Source: Pyrocephalus nanus
Lineage: Eukaryota; Chordata; Aves; Passeriformes; Tyrannidae
Direction: 5' to 3'
Assembly (NCBI GenBank): GCA_038380795.1
Contig: CM076275.1
Coordinates: 2,606,501 to 2,670,500, forward strand
DNA: 64,000 nucleotides
Position numbers and translations under genes: made by a program
In this document: in pieces, positions 1 through 13,400 of the stretch
How positions within the stretch are numbered: the stretch's first letter is position 1
Layout: each line of letters opens with the position of its first letter
Notes under the pieces: model-generated
Databases searched by the model: none
What the model was told of the DNA's origin: nothing
The model's input: only the letters and a program-made list of their open reading frames with translations

Positions 1-3000
1 CTATCACCCTTTAGGGGAGATCCCTCTTCTGATTTTCTTCCCATCAAAAGGTTCCAGTTGAAAATCAGAGGTGGAGTCACAGTACTCTAATATTTTTAAA
101 CCCAGAGGCTGGTGTGGCAGCCACATACCAAAATCTTCTCTGGATATCTCGGTGCATTCTCTGTGCTGTACAAACACACCTTTCTTTGATTGCTCCTCAT
201 GCACTGTAACCATCTTGTTTTCAGTGGGAACGTTGTGAGGTGTAGAGTTGGGGATTATATATCATGGTGCAGAAAGGCAAAAATATTTTCAGACTCCAAA
301 CTACGTATTTATTGAAACAAGACTTTGTTTTGACTTGCCTGAATATTTGCTATACATTGGGATGTGGGTTTTATTCAAGGTATAAATCTGCCAGAATAAA
401 AAGCAGAGCAAAAAGCTTTGTATTTACTTCTATTGGAAGTGTAGAATCCCTTGCTGAATGGTAAATACAGCTCTTGGTGATAGAGGGAAGTACTGTCACA
501 ACCGGGTAGTGCATCACTCTGGGATCTGCTGCCACTCCTTCTTTTTCTTGCATAGAAAAGGAAAAATAAGTAACCACAAACTTAAAACATCCGTGTGTGT
601 GAGGCTGTTAGTGGGAATTGCTAATTCCTCCAGTCTCCCAGAATGTGACAGGATTTCCAAGCACTGGAGTGGCAGACACTTGGAGCTGCTGTAAATTAAC
701 CCACACGTGAACTGCCCACTCCATCCTCTGTGTTCGTTGCCTCATTTCAGCTGGATTGACAGGGCAGGATTTCTCCCTGGATCCTGGAACATCACACACA
801 CCTGTCAAGCAGAAGCTTCAAGTGAGCCCTGGGGAACATCTTTAAAAGACAGTCCTGCAATACCAATGAACTCTCCATCCACTGGAAGTCCAGTTCTTTA
901 TTAAGATTCTTGATTTAAGAACACGCTGATCAAAGCTCTGTGATTTTCATGTGCATGATAACACCTGGGCTTGGACCTGCACCCCTTCTTGCACCAGTGA
1001 GGGCAGATCTCAGCAGCAATCAAAGGGCACTTGTGTCAGAAATGGTGTGAAGGGAGGGACAAGGGTTGTCCAGGGAAGCTGTGGCTGCCCCATCCCTGGA
1101 AGTGTCCAAGGCCAGGTTGGACAGAGCTTGGAGCAACCTGGCCTAGTGGAAGGTGTCCCTGCCCATGGCAGGGGTGGAACAAGATGGTCTTTAAGGTCCC
1201 TTCCAACCCAAACTCTCTGGCTCTGTGATCAGCCCCCTCCCCAGGCTGTGGCTGCCGTGTCTGCACTGGCTCCTTGCCCTGTGGGATGCAGGAAGTGATG
1301 CCTGTGCAGGAATTCTGGCTGTCAGTGAGACACAGCTCCAAATCGCTGAGGTTTTACTCTCCTGAGTGTTGCTGAGGTCTCCTAGGCAATATGACAACAT
1401 TCTGGCCCCACTGCTTGGCCAGGAGCTGGGGCTGCCATGAACAGGTTACTCCCAGCAACTTTTCCCCAACTTCTTTCTCCCAAAGGCTCCTGCAAGAGGC
1501 TTGAGCGTTCAGCTGGGTCCAGGAGAGACCCCCCTGCACCCCTCCAGAGCTGGGGAGTCACTGAGTCTGCACATGCACCTCTCTAAATCCTGGCTGCCTG
1601 TTCAGGAATGTGGATACCAGCCACCAGCTCAGCCACGGGCTAATAAAAGCAGATGAAATGTTGCCTTGTGCCTCACAAAGAACATCTTAACCCCCTCAGG
1701 ACCCTGCTGGCTGCTTTTATGCAAAACCTCTTGTTTGCTTTGCACAAGATGGGAGGATCCAGCTGAAGTTTAAACTGGGCTAAAGTGTGTCACTGACTTT
1801 TTTATTGGACTTTTTCAGTGTGTGCTGGCTCCTAAATTTACGAACTATTTTTAAAGGACTCCTTGCATAAGCATATTTAGGTGGTTTAAAGTTGTTCTTA
1901 ATAAGTGGAAAGATTTACTGAAACAGGCCTGATGTGATGACTTGGGAGGGATTATTCACCACTGATGCCAATATATTCCAGACAGCCTGAAGAATTAAGC
2001 ACTCTGGGTGTCGAAAGCAAACTGAGTATCACCTAAAACTTGTGCTGATGGAGCTCTGGTCTGCAAGGGGCGAGAGGGTCAGGAATCCAGTGCAAACCAA
2101 GGGACTGCATGGAGGGGAAAGGCAGGTAAGACCTAACTTTGCATTTTTATGGGAGCTTTTCAGCTGGTGATGTAGTCAAGCTCTGCAAAGAAATCAGTTT
2201 GATAAAGCTGTGAGGCAAAGCCCAGCTCTGATAAATGATGTGCTGCACAACTGCATTCCTGCCAAGTGCTGCTGTCACTCACCAAGCAAATTTATCATGT
2301 TTTATTCCAAAGTGCATTGGATTCCAGGGTTAGGAGTTTTCCTCTGACCCTCTTACCCTGCTTGTGGTTTCACTTTTCTTTAAGGAAACAAACTTAACCA
2401 CTTGTAAACAGAATTTGCTAACAGTTCTTAATGATTTCTCAGATGGGGATGGAATCCCCAGGAGTTGCAGACCCTTCCAAAGGATCAGTGCATGCAGGTA
2501 GCACTGGCAGGGGTCAAAGCAGAGTCCTGGCAGGATGGCACCTCCTGTGAGGAACATTTTCCAGTGAGATCACTCAGGAATTGATGTGTTGAGAAATAAT
2601 CAAAAGGAATGCCAGGGATTAATCCCCAGGGTGAAGTATTTACAAATACTTGTAGGATGCTTTTTTTTGGTGAACCAGGCAGGCTCAGCTCCCTTTGATG
2701 AACCTGCTTGTGTAAGTCTGAGTGCTCTGCAGAAGGCAGGGGTGTCAACTTTTATCATCCCCATGTCCTGTCTCTGATCAGTTTTCCTGAGTGTTTTCCC
2801 AGATCACATTCCACTGACAGCTGGCAAACAGCATGAGGCTTATTGTTCAGTAGTCCTGCCTTTCTTCCTCATGGCCACCTGTTATAATCTAATATAGTCT
2901 GTTAAATACCTATTTAAAGGTGAGCTTGATATATTAGGGTTGTGGGTTTTTTTCTGTAACAGCTACAAAGATGTTATATTATAATGCCAATGGAAAGAGA

Positions 3001-5868
3001 AAAGGCTCATTTAACTGCAAATGATTAGACTCATCCTGTGGCAGAGCCTTGCAAATCCTTTTAGACCCAGTGTGGATATTCCTCTATTTTACTTATGTTG
3101 GCAATAATTCTGTACACACCCTTGAGCTTGTGGAGGTTTCCCCTTACCCTCTTTGGTCAAGAGGCTCTGCCACTCCAGACCACACATGACCCTCAGTGTC
3201 CCAACCACCCAAATCACTCTGACCATTCAGTTCATCACTTTTGTGCCAAAGTCACTCTCCAACGTTCCTGGCAGTGCAAAAGGTGTGTGGGTCCCTTCCT
3301 TTTACCTCAGCCACTTGCATGTTTTATTAACAAGCAGGTGAAAGCCAGCACAGGAAGACATTGCAGAAAACAGGCTTGGAGGATGACAGGAATATTTGTC
3401 TCCTGTTAAATGAGTGGGTCATAAAAGGGGGCAGAAATGTGAGTTGGGAGCATTACTTGGAGCTGTGGCCACTGCAGCTGCACCACGAACAAGGCTGGGC
3501 TGTCAGACGTGTCCAGAAGTGCTGCCAGTGGCACTGCTCCTTTTGATTTTTTTAACTCCAGAAAGCAGCAAGTCTGAAAAGTGCCAGGCTGAGGTCCAGC
3601 TTTTTCTGGGATCTGCAGAAGGGTGTTTGCTGGGAAGGCTGCAGAAAGCTCCACTTGGCATGTCCCCCTGTATGACATAGCTGGAGATCAAAGCTCAGAT
3701 TCCAAATCTTGCTTAACATCTTTCCTTCCACAGCTATAAAAACTGAGAACAGCATGAGGTGCTAGAGGCCTTACCCCAGGAAAGCAGTTCTGCACACCAA
3801 AAACATGGATTTTTCTTTTTTTTGGTGTGTGTGATTTTTGTTATTGTTGCTGTTGCTGCTGAGTTTGTGAGGAGTAACTCAAAGATGTCTTGACTACAGT
3901 GAGTCAGAGCTAACTGCAAGATAAACACTCTGACATAATTTGTTTTATTTCTATTTTTATCTATCAAATCAGTCACCTTTGAAACCAAGGCCTGCAAAGT
4001 TTCAGCCAGGCAAGTGTTGCCAGTTCCAAGTCTGGAATATCACTTGTGCTACACACACAGTTCCCCCTGTTCAAAGCCAGGGGCTTGCTTGGGCTTCCCT
4101 GCAGCTTAAACACCAGCCAGGAAACTTGGGATACACATGCCCTTTGGATTACACACAATTTCATCACTAGACAGCATATGAGGATGTGAAGATCCTGACT
4201 TACAGGCTGGAGGGCAGGCCCAGCTGAGGTAATTTTGTGCTGAATTCCCACTCCCAGCATTCCCCATTGGCCATGCAGCTGGAAGTCAGGCTGCCAGGGT
4301 CGGGATCTTTGTGTTTCCACGTGTAAGGACTCCCACTTTGGGAGCTAAACACTTCAGTGGGACCTGGCTCTGGCCAGAATTCTTGGATCTTCCTCTCTGC
4401 TTCTCCTGTGAGCATTAAAACCCTTTGCTTACCAGCTAAATTGCTTTACCCTACGTTATTTCTTCATGAGAAGTTACTCAGATCTGATTCACAATTCACC
4501 TGCTGTGTAAAGCATCTCAAAGGGGAAGTCAATGGCACTGCTATTTTCAAGTCCCTGGTGGTAAGAGGCAATCATCCCAACCTTCCCTCTGCCCCAGCCC
4601 TCAGGTATTCCTGCAGCCTCTTCCCTGCAGGAAAATGAATTGCCTAGATCCATGTGAAGCAGTTCTGGCAGGGAAAGCCAAGATATGCTGCAGCCTTTTG
4701 GATGTGGTTTCAGCTTTTCCAGATAACTGCTCCTTTGAGGGGCTCGAACTGTAAATCCCAAAGTGCCCGCAAGGATAGTTGAGTGGGAGCCAAAAATGCC
4801 ACGTCAGGGGAAAATAATTGTTTTCAAATGGTGACAAACCTGCAAGGTCGGCAGAGAGCAGAGGAGCCCGTGTTGGTGGGTGGAGATAGCCCTGCAGCTC
4901 AGGACAATAAACAGAGCCCGGGGTCTCCACAGGGTGTTTGGCTGCTGTAAATGCAAGAGGGAACTGCTCTGCACTGCTCTAACTCACCCAGCAGAAATGG
5001 TATTGCAGGGGAGTCTGAAGCCATCGGGTGTGCAGTGCTGATGCTTTGGCTCCTTCTGGTTCCGTTTCCCCGAGGTGAAAAAAAAAAAAAAATGGCAGGG
5101 TTTGTGTTTTTTAAATTGTTGCAATGAAAATGATTTGACAGCTCGGTCTGGAGGTTTTGTATTTTTTTTTTTTTTGTGCCATTATGAAATGCTGTTTGAA
5201 ATTGTGCACAGGAGTACAATAATTATACACTCAAGAATGTCTAAGAATGAAGGATAATTCGAGGGGAGGTTGGGAGTTTGCCACTGGTGTGGGTCCAGAT
5301 TCCTTCATGGTCTGGACAGATTCCTACACAGTGTGGGAGGGGTACCCAAGCTTCAGGAATAGCTTTGAAACTGCATTTGCAAGTCATGAGGAATCAGCTT
5401 GAGGGAGCCTGGTGATTACTTTCTAAGGATATCTACATATAAAAAACTCTGCCTGGGGGTATAAATCAGCAAATCTCTGCTGGCTGCAGCATCTACCTCT
5501 CCAGCTGAGGATCTGGACAAAAGTACTCAGGCAGCACAGAGGACTGAGAACTTCCAGAACACCTTTAAATCCCCCGTGCCAGCACGCAGGAGAGGCACTC
5601 AGCTGTGTGCAGGGGGGCTTTTTCATCTGGGGCAGTTAAAGCAGAGAAGTGAACTTCAGATTCTCACGATTTTACCGCACCTCTTAAAGCAGTGTTGGCT
5701 TTCAGCAGCGAAATGAGTGCTCAGGCAAAGTGTCTCTGCAGAATTTCGGGGATAAAATTTCAACTGTGGAAACAAGAGAAAGCACCAGACACAACTGCAC
5801 CACGTCTTACATTTGAGGGGAGGCAGTGGAGTGGGCAGGTTACACCGTGGGAATAGGCAGCAGCTGGT
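1..5868. other. Non-coding sequence, no gene recognised
   Basis: I see no exon structure or RNA gene here. It contains one CR1 fragment (1,058-1,228), a 14-nt A run near 5,078-5,091 and a T run near 5,162-5,175. AT-rich stretches such as about 2,880-3,060 have no recognisable repeat signature. Confidence 0.6.
1058..1228 (+). mobile_element. CR1 LINE 3'-end fragment
   Basis: A 5'-truncated, diverged copy. It has the conserved blocks AGCTGTGGCTGCCCC, CTGGAAGTGTCCAAGGCCAG, GGAGCAACCTGG and CCTTCCAACCCAAACTCT typical of the avian CR1 3' end, in plus orientation. Confidence 0.9.
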
Positions 5869-6650
5869 GCCTGACCCCGGTGTTAGGACTAAGTCATCGA
5901 TGAGGCCACGAAAAAATTGAGAAAATTAGTAAGTGAGGGCAGCCTGCCTTCGAGGAACCCAGCAGGGCTGGTCTGCAGGCGAGCAGGGAACAGCTCTGAT
6001 CCAGGCTCGGGCTCCACGCCGGGTCCCCCATTCCCAGGCAGATGGAGTTGGCAGCAGCCTCCATCACTCTCTGGTGGCCCCTCGGGCCAGAAAGAGGAGG
6101 TAAATTGGCAGCCCAGGCAGGGAACAGCAGCCAGGTCCCCCTGCCAGAACTCAGGGCGCTCCACTGGCGGTGAGAGAAAGGCTAAAGCGGGGCCCCTTCA
6201 GCGCAGCAGCAGCGGGGGCTGCAGGGGACACACCCTGAGAGGACCTGTGGCTGTGCTGGGGGGACACCAGAACACCCAGGCCAGGTGCCACTCACCTGTC
6301 CGTGCCACTCACCTGTCCATGGCACTCACCTGTCCATGTGGCACTCACATGTCCATGTGCCACTCACCTGTCCATGTGGCACTCACCTGTTCAGGTTCAG
6401 CCCCGGGATTTGCTCATTTCCCCACCTGGCCACAGCTCTCTGGGGTGCAGAGTGGAGATTTCCTGCAGACATCCCTGCTCCAGTGGCTCCCGGGTCTGGA
6501 ACAGGCTGAGCTCTGCTCTCCCCACATGCCTTTTCTCTCTCCAGTGCTGCTCTGGACAGGCCTCCTGCTCATCCTTTCAGTTCATCAAAAGGGCCTCAGC
6601 CCCTCCTCCAGCATCTTAAAACAGAGCTGGGCAAGGCAGGAGTGACAGGC
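5869..6650. other. GC-rich, CpG-enriched patch
   Basis: GC content and CpG count rise compared with neighbours (about 14 CpG in 5,870-6,260), and the patch includes the minisatellite at 6,284-6,390. A long open frame runs through it on the plus strand, but its composition and lack of any recognisable domain suggest chance. Could be a small intergenic CpG island. Confidence 0.4.
6284..6390. repeat. Minisatellite, unit about 17-20 bp
   Basis: About six tandem copies of a unit close to GTGGCACTCACCTGTCCAT, with small length and base variation among copies (CCGTGCC, CCATGGC, CCATGTGGC). It lies inside a GC-rich patch. No function evident. Confidence 0.9.
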
Positions 6651-7461
6651 AGGACTGGAGTAGTCCCTGCACCCCTGTGCTCACAGCCCCTGCCATTGCC
6701 TTCTGTCCAGGTGGGGATCTCTCTCCGTGATCATCTGGCCCTTCTGATTTCCATCAGCTGGAGAGCTGCATCTTTGGGATTATCCTCTCAGCATCTTTGC
6801 CTGCCCCTCAGTGTCACAGGCTTTGGCCTGTTAGTCCAACTTATAGCTTGTCTCAATTCCAGCCTCATCCTCCTGCAAGGGGAACTCTCAAATAAAGCCA
6901 AGGGGGAGTTGCCAGGTTAATGTGCTTTCCTTGAGCCCTCAGGGAAAGGGCCTGAACATGATTTCTTCCGCTTGGATGGAAAGAGGAATTTCTGTTAGAG
7001 CCTCCATGAAATTACAGTCTTCTTTTTTTCTTCCTTTTTTTTTTTTTTTAAATGAAATGTAAAACAAAGTAAATATTACCTTAGAGCCCCCTATTCGTGT
7101 TGCAATAAAATGAGACACTTCCTTGGAAATAAGTTTTAAGACATGAGTCTTGTAATGTTGGGATTTATTGGAGTGGAGTTCACAGCTGACCTGAGGTCTG
7201 GAGGGTTTGGAAGCAGCAGTCTGTGTGAACTTCCCCTCCTCCAGCACATGAGGTGCAAAACTGGCCAGTTATTCAGAGACTTCCCCACCCTTTGTAGGCT
7301 CGTGTGCTCATATATCTCTCCTGGTACATAAAGAATGACATATTGCAGTGAATCTGCTAAGAATAGCTTGTAAAATACATCATTATATGAATCAGCCTCA
7401 TTAGAAGTCTCTTTCTCTCATGATTTAAACCAGACACAGTACTTGCAGGAATGGAAACCAC

Positions 7462-7480
7462 TTTTTTTTTTTTTTTTTTT
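7462..7480. repeat. Poly-T run, 19 nt
   Basis: Uninterrupted T run followed by a CCTTTCTCTCC pyrimidine tract. Confidence 0.9.
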
Positions 7481-10400
7481 CCTTTCTCTCCTGCTGGCAT
7501 GTCGTGCTCAACCAAATGTTGAAACAGAAGAAAATAATTCTCTGAACTCAAGGCCAGAAGTAGAAATTAAGTACTGCATTACCCTGATGCCTCTCTGGCA
7601 TAATTAAGGTCTTGGGTGTTTCCCTGAATATGTGAGTCTCCAGCTTCATTAATAAAATACTCTGTTGCTCTTCTAAACAGCACAAAGCTGCATTCCTTGC
7701 ATACCCCCAATCCCCCTGGCTCAGGACCCTGTCACACCTCACTCTCAGCATCCTCAGCCATTCCAGGCTCTTCCCCCACAGCTGCTGCTGTTGATGAAGG
7801 GGATTTTCCCTCGTGGTGCCTGTGATGGCAGCAGACAAGGCTGGGCACCAGAGCTGATGTTTGAGCCCAGACAGGAGATGCAGATGCAATCCAGTGGCAC
7901 AGCAGCTCGGGGCTGGTGGGCACCTCGTGCAGGACCCCTGGCAGCAAAGGGGATGGCTCTGTGCTCCAGGGCGATGAAATGAAGCCTTTCACTCCCGTTT
8001 TTAGAGCTCACTGACAAACTGCAGGTGCAGCAAGTTTTTGGTGTTTCTCTCCTGTCGCTTCAGGACCAGAGAATGCTGTGTTTTTTTGCTGTTTTATTTC
8101 TTTTAAACCATGCCAACACACCCCCTGCCTTCTAAACCTCTGGCCGCACTCAGTTCTGAATCACACTGATTTTTTAATTAACTGTTACAAAGATCAATTA
8201 CTCACAACCCTGAGTTGTTCTCCTAATGCTTCCAGCCATGTAACCCATCCTCTCTCCCTGCTTTGCTCTGCTCTGTGGCCTTGTCACCAAGGAGCCTTGC
8301 TGTCTGAACACTGCACCGTGTTTCTGCCTCCCACCCAAGATTTTGGGCCAAGGACATCACCAGGAGGGAGGCTTGTCACACTCAAGACATCATTCCTTGT
8401 TTCTTAGACTCTGCTTTGACTTTTGCAGAAATAGGTCAGAACTGCAGTCTGGATGAATTTTACTGACAGAGGGGACAAGCAGCTTCTTGTAGCTCCCCAG
8501 AAAGCACAGAATGCTAAAGAAGCCACAGAGAGACACGGGCTGGGAGTCCTGCACTGGGGAAGGAAGGTTTTTAGGCTCTCCTGTGCTCTGGACATCCTTT
8601 ATTTTTTGTCAGCAGGACATACAAATCCCTGATTTCCCTTCTGCCATAGTTTGGCTGTCCTAGCTGGTGTTCCACGGATGGTGCTGAGAGCTCAGCACAG
8701 TCTAAAGATGAAGAAGAGTTTGCAAAAACCCCTGTACTCTTGTGCAGTTGCCCCTCACTCAGGTGGTGGCATTTCAGGGCACAGAACAAACACATTTCCC
8801 CTCTATTTCTACTCTTGCTCATCCTTTCCCACACATTTCCTTTGTGCCACAATTTGAAAGAATTCTTTTAGACAGCAATTCACGCAATCTCCGTGTCACT
8901 GCTGGTTTTGCCACCACAGAAGGGGGTTTCCTTTCCTCTGCCTCTCACTTTGCTCCCCAATAACCATTTCCCGAGCCCTGGTGTGTGCTTTAGCTGGGGG
9001 CTTTGCCTGGGGACTGGGCATCCCTTGCAACACAAAGCCTTGCCTCCTGCCCCTCGGATTTGACAGCGAGGATCTGGTTGCCAAAGCTGGGATTTCACAG
9101 CTGTGCTCTGCCTGCTTTCCTCTCACACACAAAAGGAGTGAGCACCCAGCAGCAGCTCAGTCCCCCCTCTTCAAACCTCAGACTCCTCAGCTGGAACAAC
9201 TGTTGCAGTTTGAAGTTGTTTTGTTAACTCCTCTGGCTAATTGATAACATCTGCAGCTCACCACCCTTCCCTGCCTCTCAGGCTGCTCTCAGATAGCTGG
9301 GACAGATAATCCTGGGGCAGATCTCAGTTTCTGTATCACTGATACATGGTTATGCTTTTGGAAAATCCTGTGAGAACTGGGGGGGTGTCTTCAAATAATG
9401 CCTCCTTTATAAAGGTTCCTTTCACACAGTCACAGAAACAAGCCCAGAGACACTAATAAACCCTCGTGGTGTTTGGCATTTCTCTTGTGATGGTGTTCAG
9501 ATAAAAGAATTTGTGTGATTTCACACTTTCCCCCCTGCCTCTGCTTTTCCCTACCACGTTTTCTAAGTTCGAAAGTTACATTTGGGCTCCAAATATTGGA
9601 ATTAGCTTTTATTTTTCATTAGTTTTCATTTTGCTTGTATTACAATAGATGGGTCAGGAACTGGTACATGTGATATTTTAGTAAATAAAGCCCTTGTATT
9701 CAGGATCACTCTTGAAGTCTGGTAATACACAGTGACACCATATAGGTCCCAAGGAGACATTATGGTTGTAATGGAAATATCAGATATCTCACATCCCAGG
9801 TCTGATATATCAGCTCAGCAATAAAAAGAAACAGGATATTTGCAACTCTATTTTAACAGGGATTTTGCTGTTACCATGAGAACACGGATTACTTGGAAAC
9901 TTTGGTGAGAAAACTCTTTAATGGTTTCATCAGTGTGGAACCCCAGGAGATTTCAGTGAAGTTGAAATAGGTATTAATGCAGTGAAAATCAGAAATGTGT
10001 GCTGGTGTCTTCCTGGACCTCTCAGAGTTAGGTCTCAGTGCAGGTCAGGTGGTCCCTCTTCTCACTGCAGGATTCCCAGGATCAGATTTGGGTTGTGCCA
10101 GGAGACAAATGGCCACTGGGAACTCCCTCCACCTCCACACCTCGCCAGCTCTGTCTGGGCAGAGGTTCCCTCTTCCATCTCCCTGCTGTTGGGCTGGCTG
10201 GTGATGCTAAGCCAGGTCTGGAGGTGTGCAGGGAGCTGATGTCAGCCAGGACTGGAAAGTTTGGCTCTGCTCAGCCAGCCAGGAGAGCCTCGTGCACTTC
10301 CTTGTCCAGGGAATTTCAGAGGATTCAGGGAGACTTGTGTTCCATAATCCTCTGAAAACACTCTTTGACTGAGGGTAGGGCTGTCCTTTGGGAAGCCCCC

Positions 10401-13400
10401 AACACAACCTGCACACCACCACGAGCTCTGTTGTTACTGCAGCTCTTTCATTCCCTGCCCTTTCAGCATCTACAAAAGAAGTCAGATAAAAATCCCAAAT
10501 ACACGTTTCATAACCTCACCTAAAGAAAACCCAACACATTTGGTCTTAATCTGAGTGCCTGGACAGGGATGAATTCTGCAGGGCTGTGATAAAATAAATA
10601 TTTTCCTGCACTAAGAATGGCTCAGCCAAAGGTTCAGTGTCAGGTCAGCAAAGGGAGCTCGTTTTGCAAGACATGGTCCATGTCCTCACCTGAGGAACTG
10701 TCAGAACTCCACAGTGCTGATGGAGTGCAAGTGATTGAAAGTATTCACCTCTTGCTCATTTTAAATGCTGGATTTGCTCAGCATTTGAGAAGAGCTGGGC
10801 AGTGGGTACACCCCCAGTGTCCAGAAATCAAAATGTTTTTCCACCAGAAAAACGTAAATAAATAGTGAATGGAAAAACTTCTGGTTGGAATTCCCTTTCC
10901 TCCTCTGCCCTGCTCCCGTTGGATTACTTGCAGAACAAAAGGAACAAGCAGCACAGCAGTCCCAGGTGAGTGACTGAGCTGCTTAACAACAGGCCTTATA
11001 GGGACAGCTCTTTGAATTGTTTCTTCAAACCAACCTGACCCACCTGTTCTGCCCTTTTACTGCAGGAACCACAGGAAATGTGAGCCACAGGTGCTTTAGA
11101 AAAGGGAAGGCAGAGGTACTTGGGAAGGGAACTTTCCTTCCTGCTGCAGGGGGAGGCAGTGGTTGTGTTTTGTGTCACTGCACAGCTGGGATAGGAACAA
11201 CCTGAACATCAGGAGGATTTGTTAAGGTCAGTGGTTCTCTGTTCCTTTGCAGTCGTGTTGCTTGTTGGTAAACAATGGATAAGCAAACAAAGCCCATTCC
11301 TGAGGAGAATGTGCCTGTACTAAAACTCTTGCTAATCATGTATTTATTTTCTTGTTGCCTTTTTTTTAATTGCTGGGTACTGCTGCAAACTCAAGGAATT
11401 AATTATTGACTTCAGAAATAAAATTCAGATCATTTGGTGGAGATTACTTGGATTAAACTGATTTACTGAGGAACTTTTCTGGAGTTTGATGCTTTTTTAG
11501 TTTGAGAAGTGATTCATCTTTGCCCTAAGCACTCGGTTATTGAATGTTCTCTCTTCTGTACCAGACAGAAACATTTTTCTCATTTCCAGCCTCATACCAG
11601 CCCATATAAAGAACTCAGAGTTCTGACCAAACTCATAAAGAAGACCATGGGCAGAGGTGGAAATGAGTGCAGGAGTTTTGGTTCCAGGTCTTGTATCTTT
11701 GACTAATTAATGATCCACTGATGGGATTCAGCCTTCAGAGAGATCAGCCATACCCCCCATGGATTATCTGAGCTCAAAGGGGAGGTTTGGGGGCACACAG
11801 GCAGACCTGGCTCATCACAGAGTGGATGATGCTCCACACCTGGGCCCAGAGGGTTTTGCTACTCATTTAAATTCAGCAAGTGCATCCCAAGTGACCTCAT
11901 ACCTCTTGGAGGAACCTCATTCTCCTTGTTCAAAGGAATGTGCATTTATTGAGACACTCCAGAGGCTCCTCTAGGAAGAGCAGGTGGCTCTCATGGTTGG
12001 ATTTACTGCAAAAGTCTTCCTTTGTGATGTATTTTCTGCAGAGGACTTTTAAGGAGGGGTTGATTGCAGTATCTATGTTTTTGTTCCTTGGCTGTCAGTG
12101 AGAGGTCGATGTGTCCTGTCCTTGCAGAAGATGGTTAAGTGCAAGTATTTCTTTATGACCATTGCCATTTATCCTTTAATTTTGGAGCAGCACTAATCTC
12201 TCTCCTCTCAGGGTGTGTCAGTGCACTTACAGACCATGATAAGTTGCCCAGCACTGAAGGTTTTACAACCCCATGTATATTTTTGAAATTTTTTTTTGGG
12301 ACACATATAGATCATGTTAAAAACCAGAAGTCCATTGTTCAATCAATCAACTTAATCCTGGTGCTCCTTGATAACTATAGCTATCACATTTCAGAGTGAT
12401 TTTATTGGATATTACTGGGATTACTTGTAGTAGCCACTCAGTCTAGACAGGGGTTTCTATTACAGTGAACACAGACAAAAGGGTAAGAAATATTAATGCC
12501 CAACATCCATTAACCATGCACAAACTGCATATCAGAGAGTGGATCCTGTTCCCTTGGCTGTGGGTCTCCCTGCCTTTTGTTTATCTCTCAGGAGGGCACT
12601 GGCTTCTTAATTAAAAAGAAACAGGTTGTCTTAACGAAGGGGTAAAAAAAGAAAAGGAGCTACTTGAAAAATTTGCCACCGAGAGCTGATGGAAATTTGA
12701 GGTTTCTGATCAACTGTCCCAGCACTGAAAGGTTGGAGTATTTTGCCCCAGGAGCTGTCCTGAGGATGCCTTTCTCCTCCCATCTTTCTGTGGGATGGGA
12801 GCAGGGTCGTGGTGGTCTCGCTGAGCACTTGGATCTCCGGCAGCCCCCTTGTGAGAAACAGGGTGAAGTGGATCTGGAGACTCACCAGGGCTGGAGAAAA
12901 TTAACTGCCCGTGGTTTTCTGAGACAAAGCCTCTCAGAATGACAAGCACTCCAGGAATGCTGCTCCTTGAATCAATGTGATGGTGTTCCCACCACCCCCT
13001 GGAAGACAATTCTGCTGAATTAGGACAGTTGGCTGATTAAAATTAGACCTCGTTAACAAGGCACTGAGTGAGGTAACAAAGTTAAACTCTAAAGCATTTC
13101 AAAATCTCGTTTTCTGCTGCTCCACATGTCCACAGAACCACGACACATGGGCAAACACTGTCTGCACTGCTTGTTGTGTCACAGGCTGTATTTTGGGTAG
13201 GGCATATTTCAGATTGTTGTCAACTTGCCCATCATAACTGGAGCTCCCCCAGGTCTCTCAGAGCATTTTGGGAGTCAATGGAACAGTAGAAATACTCACT
13301 CAGTTTTCACATGACTTGCTGTCCTGCATTCATGCACCCAAAGACCTGGATGTCCTTCTGTCCTTCACATCCTTTTGGGATCAAAAGGCAATCAGCCTGC

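Noticed and set aside
6284..6390. Possible CRISPR-like array
   Set aside because: The units abut without spacers and the genome is vertebrate; it is a minisatellite.
5917..6645. 242-codon open frame on the plus strand, the longest in the window
   Set aside because: It runs through a GC-rich patch and a minisatellite (CHSPVH repeats). No recognisable domain, and the overlapping minus frame is open too, as expected from GC-rich composition.
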